Assembly (NCBI RefSeq): GCF_902706605.1
Contig: NZ_CACSLH010000008.1
Location: forward strand, 42,248 to 106,247
Length of the DNA stretch: 64,000 nucleotides
Reading direction: 5' to 3'
From: Enterococcus sp. CSURQ0835
Lineage (GTDB): Bacteria; Bacillota; Bacilli; Lactobacillales; Enterococcaceae
The notes below the pieces were generated by a model. That model ran no database searches. It was given only the letters and a program-made list of their open reading frames with translations, and had not been told where the DNA came from. Below are positions 35,720 to 44,568 of the stretch, in pieces (positions within the stretch are counted from its first letter, which is position 1; every line of letters begins with the position of its first letter). Both the position numbers and the translations under genes were made by a program.

Positions 35720-35748
35720 ACCTTATCACCCTTACAAAAAGTAAGCAA
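35720..35748 (-). promoter_or_regulatory. Predicted promoter of the lactate-oxidase-like gene
   Basis: TTGCTT, 17 bases, TAAGGT. Between them lies the inverted repeat CTTAC-N5-GTAAG (35731-35745), a possible operator. Confidence 0.45.
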
Positions 35749-36345
35749 CTATTTACACTCGTGTTTTTCAAAAAAAGCAGTACAGATTTTTTCAGCTGTC
35801 TCACTGGCACTCAATTGGTCAGTGACTAGTCTCAAATAGGGAACCCGCGGCAAGTGACGGGCAAATTCTGAAAGCTCAGATGTTTGGCGTTCTGCTTCAT
35901 GGCTGGTCACTAATAATTTTTCTGAAGCGCTCAAATCGCGCTTAGCTGGTTTAGCGGCTAATCGATCCGCACCTTGATTACGTTTCAAACGGGTCTCCAG
36001 CGAACTAACTAATTCGACAAAATAAACGGCTTGCCCTTTACGCATAAAAATGTGCGCGATTTTTTTGAGAAAGCGCCAGTCTCCACGACTTGAAAAATCG
36101 ATTTGAACAGTAAAGATCAATGTCTGCGTCGCATTTTGGGCGGGCGCTTTGACAAAAGCTTTAAATAGCCCAATCCGAGTTTGATCCGATAATTTGAACG
36201 CTACGGGTCGATAGCCTAAAAAATCAGCGAATAGATCGAGCGTTTGATGATTGTACAACAGCTTGCCTGTGATGCGCTTTTCAACTTCGCGCCCCACGGT
36301 CATCTTCCCCACAGCCGGAGGACCCATGATCACGAGCAAACTCAT
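35749..36345 (-). CDS. P-loop kinase-like protein
   Basis: A 198-residue cytosolic protein with an N-terminal Walker A (IMGPPAVGKMTVG) and the mixed sequence of small nucleoside/shikimate-kinase-like P-loop proteins. The substrate cannot be named. Its ATG overlaps the stop of the upstream hydrolase gene (ATGA), so the two are cotranslated. Confidence 0.7.
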   Translation of the reverse strand: MSLLVIMGPPAVGKMTVGREVEKRITGKLLYNHQTLDLFADFLGYRPVAFKLSDQTRIGLFKAFVKAPAQNATQTLIFTVQIDFSSRGDWRFLKKIAHIFMRKGQAVYFVELVSSLETRLKRNQGADRLAAKPAKRDLSASEKLLVTSHEAERQTSELSEFARHLPRVPYLRLVTDQLSASETAEKICTAFFEKHECK

Positions 36346-37211
36346 GGCTTAGCCTCCCACAAGAAGTTAGCGACATCCCGATCGACTGTCGGATTTTCAT
36401 GCAACTGGCTGTGATGGGCGTCTTCGCCTTTGATGATCCGATAACTGATGGGATTTCCGTGCTCTTTTAACAGCGCATAAGCTCCTAGCGCACTAGTGAT
36501 GGGCACGGTCCCGTCAGAAAAAGTCTGATCATTCAATTGTCCGCCCATCATCAAAATGGAAATGTTTTTCGGAACATTGTCGATATTTTGCGCATAATCA
36601 TGGTAACGGCTGGACTCTGGGGTCGGTCCGTTTTGCAACACTTGTTTGATGGTTTGAGTAGCAGAAGTATCATTAAAATCATTGAAGGGCGAGCCGATCG
36701 TGATCATTTTTTTGATCTTCGGTGCATCTTGTGGTTGGCCATACGTGACTAAATAGCGCAACGAACTGACACCTCCCATCGAATGACCAACAACATTGAT
36801 CTGTTCGATCCCTGATTTTTTCAAATAGCGCATCACATCATAGATCCAATCGGTTTGGTTCCATTCATTGTTTTGATTGTCAGCAAACAACACTTGGATG
36901 CTGGGATTATCTTTTTTCTTTTCTAATTTACCTTGGGTTTGCAGTGTGCCATCTGGTTGAACGGTAATGATCATTTCTTTTTTCGTCAGCCCTTTTGCTT
37001 GCAGGCGATGGATCATCCCGCCAAACGAATTGATCGTCCCACTATAGCCGTGAAAATAAACTGTCGGGGTCGCACTTTTAACAAAAGCCGGTTCAGCTTT
37101 AGTCGAGCTGGCCGCTTTTTCCGATGTCGCTGATTTTGTTTGCTCGTTCCCGCACGCCGTTAACGTGATCAAGGTCGCTAAAGTCAACAGACTTAAAATT
37201 ATTTTTTTCAT
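36342..37211 (-). CDS. Secreted lipoprotein alpha/beta hydrolase (DUF915 type)
   Basis: A 289-residue protein with a lipoprotein signal (TLITLTAC, Cys20) and an alpha/beta-hydrolase core: VYFHGYSGTINSFG (oxyanion region), the nucleophile elbow VGHSMGGVSS, TIGSPFND, and a C-terminal DAHHSQLHENP likely holding the catalytic His. It is expected on the outer membrane face; substrate unknown. The ATG at 37211 follows GGAGG; an upstream in-frame extension runs back into nusG and is rejected. Confidence 0.85.
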   Translation of the reverse strand: MKKIILSLLTLATLITLTACGNEQTKSATSEKAASSTKAEPAFVKSATPTVYFHGYSGTINSFGGMIHRLQAKGLTKKEMIITVQPDGTLQTQGKLEKKKDNPSIQVLFADNQNNEWNQTDWIYDVMRYLKKSGIEQINVVGHSMGGVSSLRYLVTYGQPQDAPKIKKMITIGSPFNDFNDTSATQTIKQVLQNGPTPESSRYHDYAQNIDNVPKNISILMMGGQLNDQTFSDGTVPITSALGAYALLKEHGNPISYRIIKGEDAHHSQLHENPTVDRDVANFLWEAKP

Positions 37212-37257
37212 GGTCGTTCCTCCGTTAAATATGAAATAAGTTGCTTGCATTATAACG

Positions 37258-37286
37258 CAAAAAAAGCTGAGAGCCACCTCCCAGCT
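37258..37286 (-). terminator. nusG terminator
   Basis: AGCTG-GAG pairs with CTC-CAGCT around GTGG on minus, followed by TTTTTTT. Confidence 0.85.
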
Positions 37287-37293
37287 AAATGAA

Positions 37294-37836
37294 TTAAATT
37301 TTATCGATTTGATCAAAATCCAATTCGGTACTCGTCTCGCGACCGAACATGTCGATATTGGCTTTGACTTTTTCTCGTTCGTCGTCGATCTCGGTAATGA
37401 CACCTTCAAGTCCGGCAAACGCGCCTTCGATGATCTTCACAGTCTCGCCGACTTCGACATCTAACTCATGTTGACGCGTACTCATCCCAAGTGAGCGCAA
37501 GATGTGGTTGATCTCTTCTGGCATCAATGGAGCGGGCTTGCTGCCGGCACCGTGTGAGCCGACAAATCCAGTCACGCCTGGTGTGTTTCGCACGACGTAC
37601 CATGAATCATCTGTCATGACCATCTCGACTAAGACATAGCCCGGGAATGTTTTGTGAACGATCTCTTTTTCTTTGCCGCCTTTGACTTCAGTTTCTTTTT
37701 CTTCTGGGACGACAACGCGGAAAATATAATCCTCCATCCCCATACTTTGTGCCCGTGATTCGATATTGGCTTTGACTTTATTTTCATAGCCGGAATACGT
37801 ATGTAAGACATACCATTGTTTTTCAAAAGATTCCAT
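37294..37836 (-). CDS. nusG: NusG, transcription elongation/termination factor
   Basis: Binds RNA polymerase and modulates pausing, Rho and antitermination. 180 residues with the NGN domain (QWYVLHTYSGYENKV, then FPGYVLVEMVMTD and TPGVTGFVG) and a C-terminal KOW domain (EVGETVKIIEGAFAGLEG). It ends the rpmG-secE-nusG operon. Confidence 0.97.
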   Translation of the reverse strand: MESFEKQWYVLHTYSGYENKVKANIESRAQSMGMEDYIFRVVVPEEKETEVKGGKEKEIVHKTFPGYVLVEMVMTDDSWYVVRNTPGVTGFVGSHGAGSKPAPLMPEEINHILRSLGMSTRQHELDVEVGETVKIIEGAFAGLEGVITEIDDEREKVKANIDMFGRETSTELDFDQIDKI

Positions 37837-37942
37837 TACTTGTGATCGGCTCCTTATCCGTAAAATAAAAAAACCTCAGGATCGCCAAGGCTTTTTCTCA
37901 CACCAAGTATAGCATGCTTTTTTTAAATTTGCTACTGACGAA

Positions 37943-38113
37943 TTAACGGACTACCAATTTGAACAACGCTTGGATCGCCGTATCCATCACGAAAAACATC
38001 GCCGCAAAAATAATCGATGTTTCAATGACCACTAATGAATCATGGGCTAATTTTTTCTTTGATGGCCAAGTGACCAATTTCATTTCTTCTCTGACACTAC
38101 GTAAAAACTTCAC
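37943..38113 (-). CDS. secE: SecE, preprotein translocase subunit
   Basis: Small essential translocon subunit, 56 residues. It reads MKFLRSVREEMKLVTWPSKK and then one membrane helix (LVVIETSIIFAAMFFVMDTAI) with the conserved VTWPS before it. The start is GTG, preceded by AGGAGG that overlaps the rpmG stop. It sits between rpmG and nusG, the standard order. Confidence 0.93.
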   Translation of the reverse strand: MKFLRSVREEMKLVTWPSKKKLAHDSLVVIETSIIFAAMFFVMDTAIQALFKLVVR

Positions 38114-38124
38114 GACAAGTCCTC

Positions 38125-38277
38125 CTATTTTGTTTCTTTATGTAGAGTGTAACGATTGCAATGTTTGCAAAATTTATTGATCTCGAGGCGTTCGCCTTTT
38201 TTGCCTTCGCTGACGGTCTTGTAATAGTTTCGCGATCCGCAAACGGTACAGGCGAGAGCAGCTTTTTTAGTTGCCAT
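38125..38277 (-). CDS. rpmG: Ribosomal protein L33
   Basis: A 50-residue zinc-type L33 with [10 protein letters not shown] and FCKHCNRYT, so both Cys-x-x-Cys pairs are kept. AGGAGG precedes the ATG. Genomes with a zinc-ribbon L33 here often have a cysteine-free paralogue elsewhere. Confidence 0.95.
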   Translation of the reverse strand: MATKKAALACTVCGSRNYYKTVSEGKKGERLEINKFCKHCNRYTLHKETK

Positions 38278-38309
38278 AGTGCATCCTCCTTACATAACTT
38301 CGCAAAATA

Positions 38310-38338
38310 ACAGTATCATCTCAAGGGCGGTCTGTCAA
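38310..38338 (-). promoter_or_regulatory. rpmG-secE-nusG promoter
   Basis: A perfect TTGACA lies 17 bases from TACTGT, about 30 bases before rpmG. Confidence 0.65.
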
Positions 38339-38380
38339 TCCTCCCACAAAACTTTGGTGTTTTTTGGATTATTTCTATTG

Positions 38381-38386
38381 TATAAT
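38381..38386 (+). promoter_or_regulatory. -10 element of the cbpB promoter
   Basis: A perfect TATAAT is seen, but no clear -35. The leader then contains a GCCTAA/TTAGGC hairpin (about 38398-38419) before the SD. Confidence 0.5.
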
Positions 38387-38455
38387 GATTAATGATCGCC
38401 TAACCTTTTTTGTTTAGGCTCGTAGCAGTTATTTGAATTTATTGGAGGGCCTACT

Positions 38456-39094
38456 ATGTTACTAGAGAGTTTAGTATATCCAAAAGAAAATCTGACGACT
38501 ATCACTGAATCGGCGACTTTACAAGAAGCATTGGCTCTGTTAGAAGAAACTGGTTTTCGTTGTGTTCCGATCTTAGATGAAAGTAAACAAATTTTCCGCG
38601 GCAATATTTACAAAATGCACATTTACCGTCACAAAGCAAACGGCGGTGCGATGGACTTGCCCGTCACTTACTTATTAAAAAACGCCACCAAGTTCATTTC
38701 GATCCACACTTCATTTTTCAAAGTCTTTTTTACGATCAAGGAACTCCCTTACATCGCAGTTTTAGATGAGAACAATCACTTTTATGGGATCTTGACTCAC
38801 AGCACCTTGCTCAGCATGTTAGCCCAAGCATGGAACATCAAAGAAGGCAGTTACGTCTTGACGATCCGTTCCGAAGGTAAAAAAGGCGAATTGGCACAGA
38901 TGACAAAAATCATTTCTCGCATGACTAACATCGCCAGCTGTATCACGTTAGATGTCGGCAAAGATCACAAGGGCCGCCGCACGCTGTTCACCTTGCCAGC
39001 TGGGGTGGATGAAAATAAACTCAACACCATCATCGATCACTTAGAACGCAAAGGCTTCAAAGTCGCTGAAGTCGAGGCGTTGACAGATTATTAA
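38456..39094 (+). CDS. cbpB: CbpB-like CBS-pair protein with ACT domain
   Basis: A 212-residue cytosolic protein. Two CBS motifs (about 10-65 and 75-135; CVPILDESKQIFRG and YIAVLDENNHFYGILT) are followed by an ACT-like domain (VLTIRSEGKKGELAQMTKIIS). Homologues (CbpB/DarB) bind c-di-AMP and in some species activate Rel when the nucleotide is low. L11, needed for Rel sensing, and relQ are also in this window. TTGGAGGG precedes the ATG. Confidence 0.8.
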   Translation: MLLESLVYPKENLTTITESATLQEALALLEETGFRCVPILDESKQIFRGNIYKMHIYRHKANGGAMDLPVTYLLKNATKFISIHTSFFKVFFTIKELPYIAVLDENNHFYGILTHSTLLSMLAQAWNIKEGSYVLTIRSEGKKGELAQMTKIISRMTNIASCITLDVGKDHKGRRTLFTLPAGVDENKLNTIIDHLERKGFKVAEVEALTDY

Positions 39095-39111
39095 ACGGTC
39101 TGAGGGGTTAA

Positions 39112-39166
39112 AAAAACCACCGATTAGCAAACCAATTTTGTTTTGGCAAGCTGATCGGTGGCTTTT
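39112..39166. terminator. Bidirectional terminator between cbpB and queT
   Basis: CCACCGAT pairs with ATCGGTGG around an inner CCAA/TTGG hairpin. An A-run precedes it and CTTTT follows, so it can serve both convergent genes. Confidence 0.75.
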
Positions 39167-39239
39167 CTAGTTTGACTGAACAGTTAAACTAGAAACGATT
39201 CACGGTTACTTTTTCAGTATCGTCTGACTCTCCAAAGCT

Positions 39240-39740
39240 TTAAATATGCTCCGCAAAGTGCAGCCGTTTGTTCAAATAATACATCACGGGAGCTGAGAGG
39301 CTCATGATAATCGCTTCACTCACAGCTGTCCAGCCATATGTTGGCCAAAAGGGTAATTCAGCGGTCAAGTGCAACATCCACGCAATCAGTGCCATACTGA
39401 TGGTAAAAAAGAAAACATTTATGCCCATGCGGACTTTGATATTGTTGATTTTATTTTCCAACAGTGCCGTCAGGGCTAACGCGATCAACGTTTGACTACC
39501 GCCAAAAACGACATCCAACCAGCCCATGCCAAAGATCAAATTATAGATGACCACGCCGCCGAAGATTCCCCATAAATAGTTGCGATTGAAAACGACGAGA
39601 TGGTTCAAACTTTCTGAGATCCGAAATTGGATCGGGCCAGATGCGACCGGCGAGACTAAGATCGTCAACGCTAAATAAAGTGCCATGATCACACCGTTCG
39701 TGATCACGAACGTCATGCGCTTTGTTCTTGTAAGATTCAT
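39240..39740 (-). CDS. queT: QueT-family queuosine-precursor transporter
   Basis: S component of an energy-coupling-factor importer for a queuosine precursor such as preQ1. The 166-residue protein has five to six membrane segments and family motifs VSPVASGPIQFRISE and GMGWLDVVFG. A preQ1-I riboswitch in its leader gives strong support to the substrate assignment. The shared ECF energising module is not in this window. AAGG precedes the ATG. Confidence 0.93.
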   Translation of the reverse strand: MNLTRTKRMTFVITNGVIMALYLALTILVSPVASGPIQFRISESLNHLVVFNRNYLWGIFGGVVIYNLIFGMGWLDVVFGGSQTLIALALTALLENKINNIKVRMGINVFFFTISMALIAWMLHLTAELPFWPTYGWTAVSEAIIMSLSAPVMYYLNKRLHFAEHI

Positions 39741-39756
39741 TTTTTTCCTTCTTTCT

Positions 39757-39794
39757 CCGAGTTTTGTTAACGCGGGATGGTTGATGAACCGCGG
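39757..39794 (-). promoter_or_regulatory. preQ1-I riboswitch upstream of queT
   Basis: On minus, stem CGCGG/CCGCG encloses TTCATCAACCATC. It is followed by the A-rich tail GTTAACAAAACTCGGAG, closely matching the type I aptamer of Thermoanaerobacter (CCAG, TTAACAAAAC, AAGG). The tail leads straight into the SD GGAGAAAGAAGG, so ligand binding should hide the SD and lower translation. Confidence 0.9.
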
Positions 39795-39804
39795 TTACGT
39801 TCAA

Positions 39805-39833
39805 ATCATACGGGTTTCATTTCCTAAAGTCAA
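39805..39833 (-). promoter_or_regulatory. queT promoter
   Basis: TTGACT, 17 bases, TATGAT. Transcription would begin only a few bases before the riboswitch. Confidence 0.8.
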
Positions 39834-39873
39834 CGCATTTTGAAACGCAAATCTTCTTATTCAGCGTTTCCTC

Positions 39874-39882
39874 TGTTATAAT
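39874..39882 (+). promoter_or_regulatory. Extended -10 promoter of the lipid kinase gene
   Basis: TGTTATAAT, a perfect -10 with TGn. A seven-base inverted repeat GAAACGC/GCGTTTC lies just upstream (about 39842-39870), between the divergent promoters. Confidence 0.6.
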
Positions 39883-39908
39883 AGTCACCTGAAAGGACGA
39901 AAAAACTC

Positions 39909-40871
39909 ATGAATTTTCATTATCATTTGCTGATCAATCCGGCAGCCGGTTCTGGCAACGCGCAGCAAACCGCCAAGCTAATCATCCAGCTGTTAGATGA
40001 CGGCGATTATACATATACACCTTATTACACCAAAAAAGCCGGTGATGAACGAACCCTCGTCGCTCGCTTACAAGAACTTTTGACTCCTTGGGAAAGTGAG
40101 CCCGCTGATCCGCCTGAAGTTTTTCATTTACTAGTAGTGATCGGTGGAGACGGCACACTGCATGGCGTGGTCAATGAGTTATTTTTGTTAGGCCGCACTT
40201 TACCTGTCAGCTATATTCCAGCCGGCTCGGGGAATGATTTTGCGCGCGGGATCGGCCTTTCCCGCGATCCGCAAACAGCATTCAATCAGCTCACACAAGC
40301 AAAAGCACCGCAAAAACTCAACGTCTTGGTCTATGAAGAAGCGATCAAAGAAGAGATGGGCATCGTGTTGAACAATGTCGGGATCGGTTTAGATGCGTTA
40401 GTGGTCGCAACGACCAATGTGTCAACATCAAAAAAAATGTTGAACAAGTACCATCTCGGGTCAGCATCTTATGCCTTTTATGTGTTAAAAGCGTTGTTCA
40501 CCCAAAAAACGTTTCCGATCTTAGTCGAGGTCAACGGGCAAGAGTTGGCGTTTGAGCGGGCATTTTTATGTACGACCACGAACATTCCTTATTTTGGCGG
40601 TGGAATTCCGATTGCTCCGATGGCCGATCCTAAAAAAGAAGTCGTGGATCTCGTCGTCGTGGAAAAACCTAATTTATTGGCGATCTTGCACTTTTTATTC
40701 CAACTCATCCGCAAAAAACACACGAAAAATAAGCACTACCAACATTTTTCCAGTTCGAAATTACGAATCGTTTCAGTCGTACCACAACCCGGTCAAGCCG
40801 ATGGCGAGATTTTGGGCGAACGCTCCTATGATTTGAATTTTTCAACGGCCGAACAATATATTTGGTACTAA
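39909..40871 (+). CDS. Diacylglycerol kinase-family lipid kinase (YegS/DagK type)
   Basis: A 320-residue soluble lipid kinase. The N-terminal nucleotide site shows LINPAAGSGNA, VIGGDGTLHGVVNEL and IPAGSGNDFARGI, and the C-terminal beta-sandwich has DGE (QADGEILGE). It probably phosphorylates diacylglycerol released during lipoteichoic acid synthesis, but other lipids are possible. AAAGGACG precedes the ATG. Confidence 0.88.
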   Translation: MNFHYHLLINPAAGSGNAQQTAKLIIQLLDDGDYTYTPYYTKKAGDERTLVARLQELLTPWESEPADPPEVFHLLVVIGGDGTLHGVVNELFLLGRTLPVSYIPAGSGNDFARGIGLSRDPQTAFNQLTQAKAPQKLNVLVYEEAIKEEMGIVLNNVGIGLDALVVATTNVSTSKKMLNKYHLGSASYAFYVLKALFTQKTFPILVEVNGQELAFERAFLCTTTNIPYFGGGIPIAPMADPKKEVVDLVVVEKPNLLAILHFLFQLIRKKHTKNKHYQHFSSSKLRIVSVVPQPGQADGEILGERSYDLNFSTAEQYIWY

Positions 40872-40873
40872 AT

Positions 40874-40911
40874 CAGGAGTCGGACAACTCGATTGTCTGG
40901 CTCCTGTTTTT
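40874..40911 (+). terminator. Terminator after the lipid kinase gene
   Basis: CAGGAG-CGGACA pairs with TGTCTG-CTCCTG (one mismatch) and is followed by TTTTT. Confidence 0.85.
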
Positions 40912-40918
40912 CGTCTTT

Positions 40919-41872
40919 TTACGGTTGCAGCAAAACTTTACCGATATTTTTTCCGCTTTCTAAAAACTCATGAGCGGCTTTGCCTTCAGCTAATGGAAAA
41001 ATCGTTGGTTCGCTGACTGTGATCTGCTGCTTCAAAAAGTAGCGGAAAAGACGCTGGCTGCGATGTTTTCGTTCGCTAAAACTCGTTAAGTAATCCCACA
41101 AGTCACCCGTCAAAATACTTTTAGATTGGGCCAATAGCGGAACAAGATCGATCGCTGGCGGATTGCCTCCTGCCATGCCGAAAAAGACAACTTTTCCGCG
41201 GTGTCCGATCAATTCAAGACTTTGCGGGAGAGTCACCCCTACGCCGTCATACACCGTAGCAAACGTTCCAGCGTGAGCTTCGACCCAATCATTTTCGCGG
41301 CTGTTGAACACTTCACGAGCTCCGCGTTGTATGGCTAATTCTCGTTTTTCAGCTGATGAAGCCATTCCAAATACTTCGATCCCATCTGCAGTCAACATTT
41401 GCGCTAAAATTTGCCCTACGCCGCCGCTAATCCCGGTGACTAACACTTTGGCACCAGCTTTATTTTTTCCTATATCATGGGCTAAAAAATCAGCAGTCAA
41501 CCCTTGTAACCCGATCGTTACTGCTAATTTTTCATCCAGCTCCGGTGGCAAATAGATCGCGTGATCTTGTGGCACCCGCACATGTTCAGCGTTGGCAAAA
41601 GGCACGTCTACAAACAACACGGTCCGCCCGATCTGTTCTGCTGAGATCCCCCCGCCAACTGCGATGATCTTCCCCACACCTTCATAGCCATTGATATAAG
41701 GTGTATGAGGTTCTAGATGATACGTCCCTCGCCGCCGGTAGATATCTGCGAAGTTCAACCCAATATAATGCGTCTCGACTAACAGATCCATTTTCCCGAT
41801 CACCGGATCTCCCACGATCCCATATTGCAAGACGTCACTCGTGCCAAATTCTTTAAAATACAATGCTTTCAT
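40919..41872 (-). CDS. Zinc-free MDR oxidoreductase (NADPH:quinone reductase-like)
   Basis: A 317-residue medium-chain dehydrogenase/reductase. The GroES-like N-domain (NFADIYRRRGTYH, GYEGVGKIIAVG) is followed by a Rossmann domain with VLVTGISGGVGQILAQM. The structural zinc cysteines are absent, which points to the quinone oxidoreductase branch. The physiological substrate is unknown. GAGGTGGAG precedes the ATG. Confidence 0.85.
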   Translation of the reverse strand: MKALYFKEFGTSDVLQYGIVGDPVIGKMDLLVETHYIGLNFADIYRRRGTYHLEPHTPYINGYEGVGKIIAVGGGISAEQIGRTVLFVDVPFANAEHVRVPQDHAIYLPPELDEKLAVTIGLQGLTADFLAHDIGKNKAGAKVLVTGISGGVGQILAQMLTADGIEVFGMASSAEKRELAIQRGAREVFNSRENDWVEAHAGTFATVYDGVGVTLPQSLELIGHRGKVVFFGMAGGNPPAIDLVPLLAQSKSILTGDLWDYLTSFSERKHRSQRLFRYFLKQQITVSEPTIFPLAEGKAAHEFLESGKNIGKVLLQP

Positions 41873-41991
41873 TCACTCCACCTCGTTTAGTCATCGTTAG
41901 CTCTAACGTTGCTTTTTTATCTTGCACTAAAATTTTTTACTTGTCGGCTAAATGTTTCTAGCTAATACTTCCATCATAATCAGCCTACGCC

Positions 41992-42020
41992 AAAAAAGCC
42001 AGCTATTCACACAGCTGGCT
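41992..42020 (-). terminator. Terminator after recD2
   Basis: AGCCAGCT and AGCTGGCT pair around GTGTGAAT on minus, followed by TTTTT; the hairpin starts right after the recD2 stop. Confidence 0.88.
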
Positions 42021-42021
42021 G

Positions 42022-44553
42022 TTACATAAAGTTCTGTGGGCTCACGCCATCCATCCCGATCATGGGGTCGATGGTTTGTTGCAAAACTAGTTGTGGAGTC
42101 AATACTTGGGGCCCAGTCGGCACGTTTTCAGCCCCACGTTTCGTTGTTTGATACACTGGCGCAGTTTCTGTGATCACATCTGATTCCGCAATGGGTTGTT
42201 CTTTCGAATCTGTCGCGAGTAGTCCGTCAACTTTTTCTTCCAGTTCACTCACAGCATCTGGACTTTTTGCAAATGGTTCACTCACGGGTTCTTTGACCAC
42301 TAACTCAGGCAGATCACAAGCTGTGGCGATCCGTTCGATCAACGTCGTTTGGCGCGTGGCCGCTTCATGGGTGACGCATTCACTAAACGCCGCTTCTTCC
42401 CCTAATAAGATCAGTAAGTCTTTGCTGCGGGTGACCGCCGTGTAAAGTAAATTTCGTTGCAGCATGCGAGAATATTGCCGCACCATCGGCAACAACACCA
42501 TCTGAAACTCACTGCCTTGCGCTTTATGGATCGAGCAACAATACGACAGTTTGATCTTATTCCATTCACTGCGTTTATACGACACTTCCGTCGCATCAAA
42601 CTGGATCACGAGTTCATCGACTTTTTCATCAGATTGTTTAGCTGGGATGATCCCTGTGATGATTCCCATATCGCCATTAAAAACATTGTCCTCGGCATCG
42701 TTGACTAGCTGTAAAACTTTGTCCCCGATCCGATAAACTTGGTCGTTCCAGCTGACTTCTTTTTTCGTTCCATCATTGGGATTAAAAATCTCTTGCATCA
42801 TTTTATTCAACGCATCGATCCCTGCTGGTCCCCGATACATCGGGGCTAAGACTTGCACATCTTGTGCGGAAAAACCTTTGCTTTTGGCTTTTTCAACGAT
42901 TTGAGCGATGACAGTCTCCATTTGATTGGCGTGACAAGCGATAAAGGAACGGTCTTTTTTATTTTGTCGAAAATCAGCTGGCAACTGGCCTTCTTTGATC
43001 TCATGAGCTAATGGAATGATACTAGAATCATCCCCTTGCCGATAGATCTCAGTTAACTCACTTTGCGGGATCGCGTCAACTTCTAGCAGATCATGAAAGA
43101 CTTGCCCGGGTCCGACAGATGGCAGCTGGTCTTTATCCCCCACTAAGATGACTTGCATATTGGTGGGAATCGATTTCAACAACGTATTCGCCAACCACGT
43201 GTCCACCATCGACATCTCATCGACGATCAACAGCCCGCCATCCAATTCCCGTGCCTCAACATCAGGCGTTTTGTCATGTCCATTCAGACCTAACAAGCGA
43301 TGGATCGTGCTAGCCGGCAACCCCGTCGTCTCATTCATGCGTTTGGCTGCCCGACCAGTGGGAGCCGCTAGTAAAATCGGAAAAATCTTTTGCGTATAAT
43401 CACTGGGGTCTAACGACAGATCATTTAATTCCGCAAACAACTGGACGATCCCATTGACCACCGTCGTTTTCCCGGTTCCAGGCCCACCGGTCAAAATGAA
43501 CAGCGGCGAGGTGATGGCGTCTTTGATCGCTTGATCTTGTGAGTCGCCATATGTGATGCCTAAACGTTTTTCGATCACGCGTAATTTTTTTTCAACTTTT
43601 TCAGCTGGATAATTGATTTCTTTTTTACGTTCCAATAGTCGGGCGATGCTAGTGCCAATACCCCACTCGCTGTAAAAAAGCGTCCGCTCATAAATTTTCG
43701 TTTCTTCTTGCGCGATTTTTTCTTCTTCCACCAATTCAATAATGGCATCGGCAATTTGTTCTGGTGTGATCGCCACCGGCCGCGTACTTTCCAATAGCTG
43801 CATCACTTCTTCTAACAATACTTGCGCTTCCACATACGTATCGCCGCTTTGATTGGCATCTTCTGTTACTTGATGGATGATCGCTGCCCGAATGCGTTGA
43901 CGACTATCCGCCGCGATCCCTAATTGTTCCGCTAAACTATCCGCTTTTTTAAAACCGATCCCTTCCACATCTTCCACTAATTGGTAAGGATTTTCGTGGA
44001 TCACATCTAAACTTTGGTTGCGGTATTTTTGATAGATCGCAAACGACAACTGCGCGCCAAAACCATAATCAGATAACCCGACGATCACTTTTTCCATGCC
44101 ATAATTTTCTTGAATCGTCTTGATCAGCAGCTCGCGTTTTTGATTGTTGAGCCCTGGCACTTGTGCCAAGACAGCAGGATCTTCCACGATATGATCGATC
44201 GCGCCTTCGCCTAAGACTTCGACGATTTTTTCTGCTGTTTTTTTACCGATCCCGGGAAACTTGTCGCTGGCTAAATAATTCACCACGCCATTGACACTAG
44301 TCGGCTGCGCTTGTTCATAACGCTCCACGGCAAACTGCCGGCCATACCGGGGATGATCGACAAAATGCCCGAAAAAGCGATACGCCTCGTCTTCTTGCAC
44401 ATCGCCAATACTCCCAGTTACCACGATTTCCGCTTCATTATAATCCGTGTTCGTCTCTTTGACTTTGATCAAGAGTACTTTATAAAAATTGCTGGGATTT
44501 TGGAAAAAAATCGCTTTTAACGTCCCGACGATCATTAACGCTTCTTCCGGCAT
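42022..44553 (-). CDS. recD2: RecD2, ATP-dependent 5'-3' DNA helicase
   Basis: A RecD-like SF1B helicase that acts without RecBC and is found in many Firmicutes. The 843-residue protein has an N-terminal OB/helix-hairpin-helix part (FPGIGKKTAEK), Walker A GGPGTGKTT, LLAAPTGRAAKRM, the Walker B-like IVDEMSMVDTWL, VGDKDQLPSVGPG and the C-terminal SYCCSIHKAQGSEF and YTAVTRSKDLL. An acidic C-terminal tail follows. Its stop is at a terminator. Upstream is a phosphatase gene at 15 bases. Confidence 0.95.
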   Translation of the reverse strand: MPEEALMIVGTLKAIFFQNPSNFYKVLLIKVKETNTDYNEAEIVVTGSIGDVQEDEAYRFFGHFVDHPRYGRQFAVERYEQAQPTSVNGVVNYLASDKFPGIGKKTAEKIVEVLGEGAIDHIVEDPAVLAQVPGLNNQKRELLIKTIQENYGMEKVIVGLSDYGFGAQLSFAIYQKYRNQSLDVIHENPYQLVEDVEGIGFKKADSLAEQLGIAADSRQRIRAAIIHQVTEDANQSGDTYVEAQVLLEEVMQLLESTRPVAITPEQIADAIIELVEEEKIAQEETKIYERTLFYSEWGIGTSIARLLERKKEINYPAEKVEKKLRVIEKRLGITYGDSQDQAIKDAITSPLFILTGGPGTGKTTVVNGIVQLFAELNDLSLDPSDYTQKIFPILLAAPTGRAAKRMNETTGLPASTIHRLLGLNGHDKTPDVEARELDGGLLIVDEMSMVDTWLANTLLKSIPTNMQVILVGDKDQLPSVGPGQVFHDLLEVDAIPQSELTEIYRQGDDSSIIPLAHEIKEGQLPADFRQNKKDRSFIACHANQMETVIAQIVEKAKSKGFSAQDVQVLAPMYRGPAGIDALNKMMQEIFNPNDGTKKEVSWNDQVYRIGDKVLQLVNDAEDNVFNGDMGIITGIIPAKQSDEKVDELVIQFDATEVSYKRSEWNKIKLSYCCSIHKAQGSEFQMVLLPMVRQYSRMLQRNLLYTAVTRSKDLLILLGEEAAFSECVTHEAATRQTTLIERIATACDLPELVVKEPVSEPFAKSPDAVSELEEKVDGLLATDSKEQPIAESDVITETAPVYQTTKRGAENVPTGPQVLTPQLVLQQTIDPMIGMDGVSPQNFM

Positions 44554-44568
44554 CCTCTCATCTCCTTT

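Noticed and set aside
37212..37418. N-terminal extension of the lipoprotein hydrolase
   Set aside because: It overlaps nusG and its terminator and would bury the lipoprotein signal peptide.
37861..37905. Terminator between secE and nusG
   Set aside because: The pairing around CCTNNGG/AGG is too weak, and the two genes form a well-known operon.
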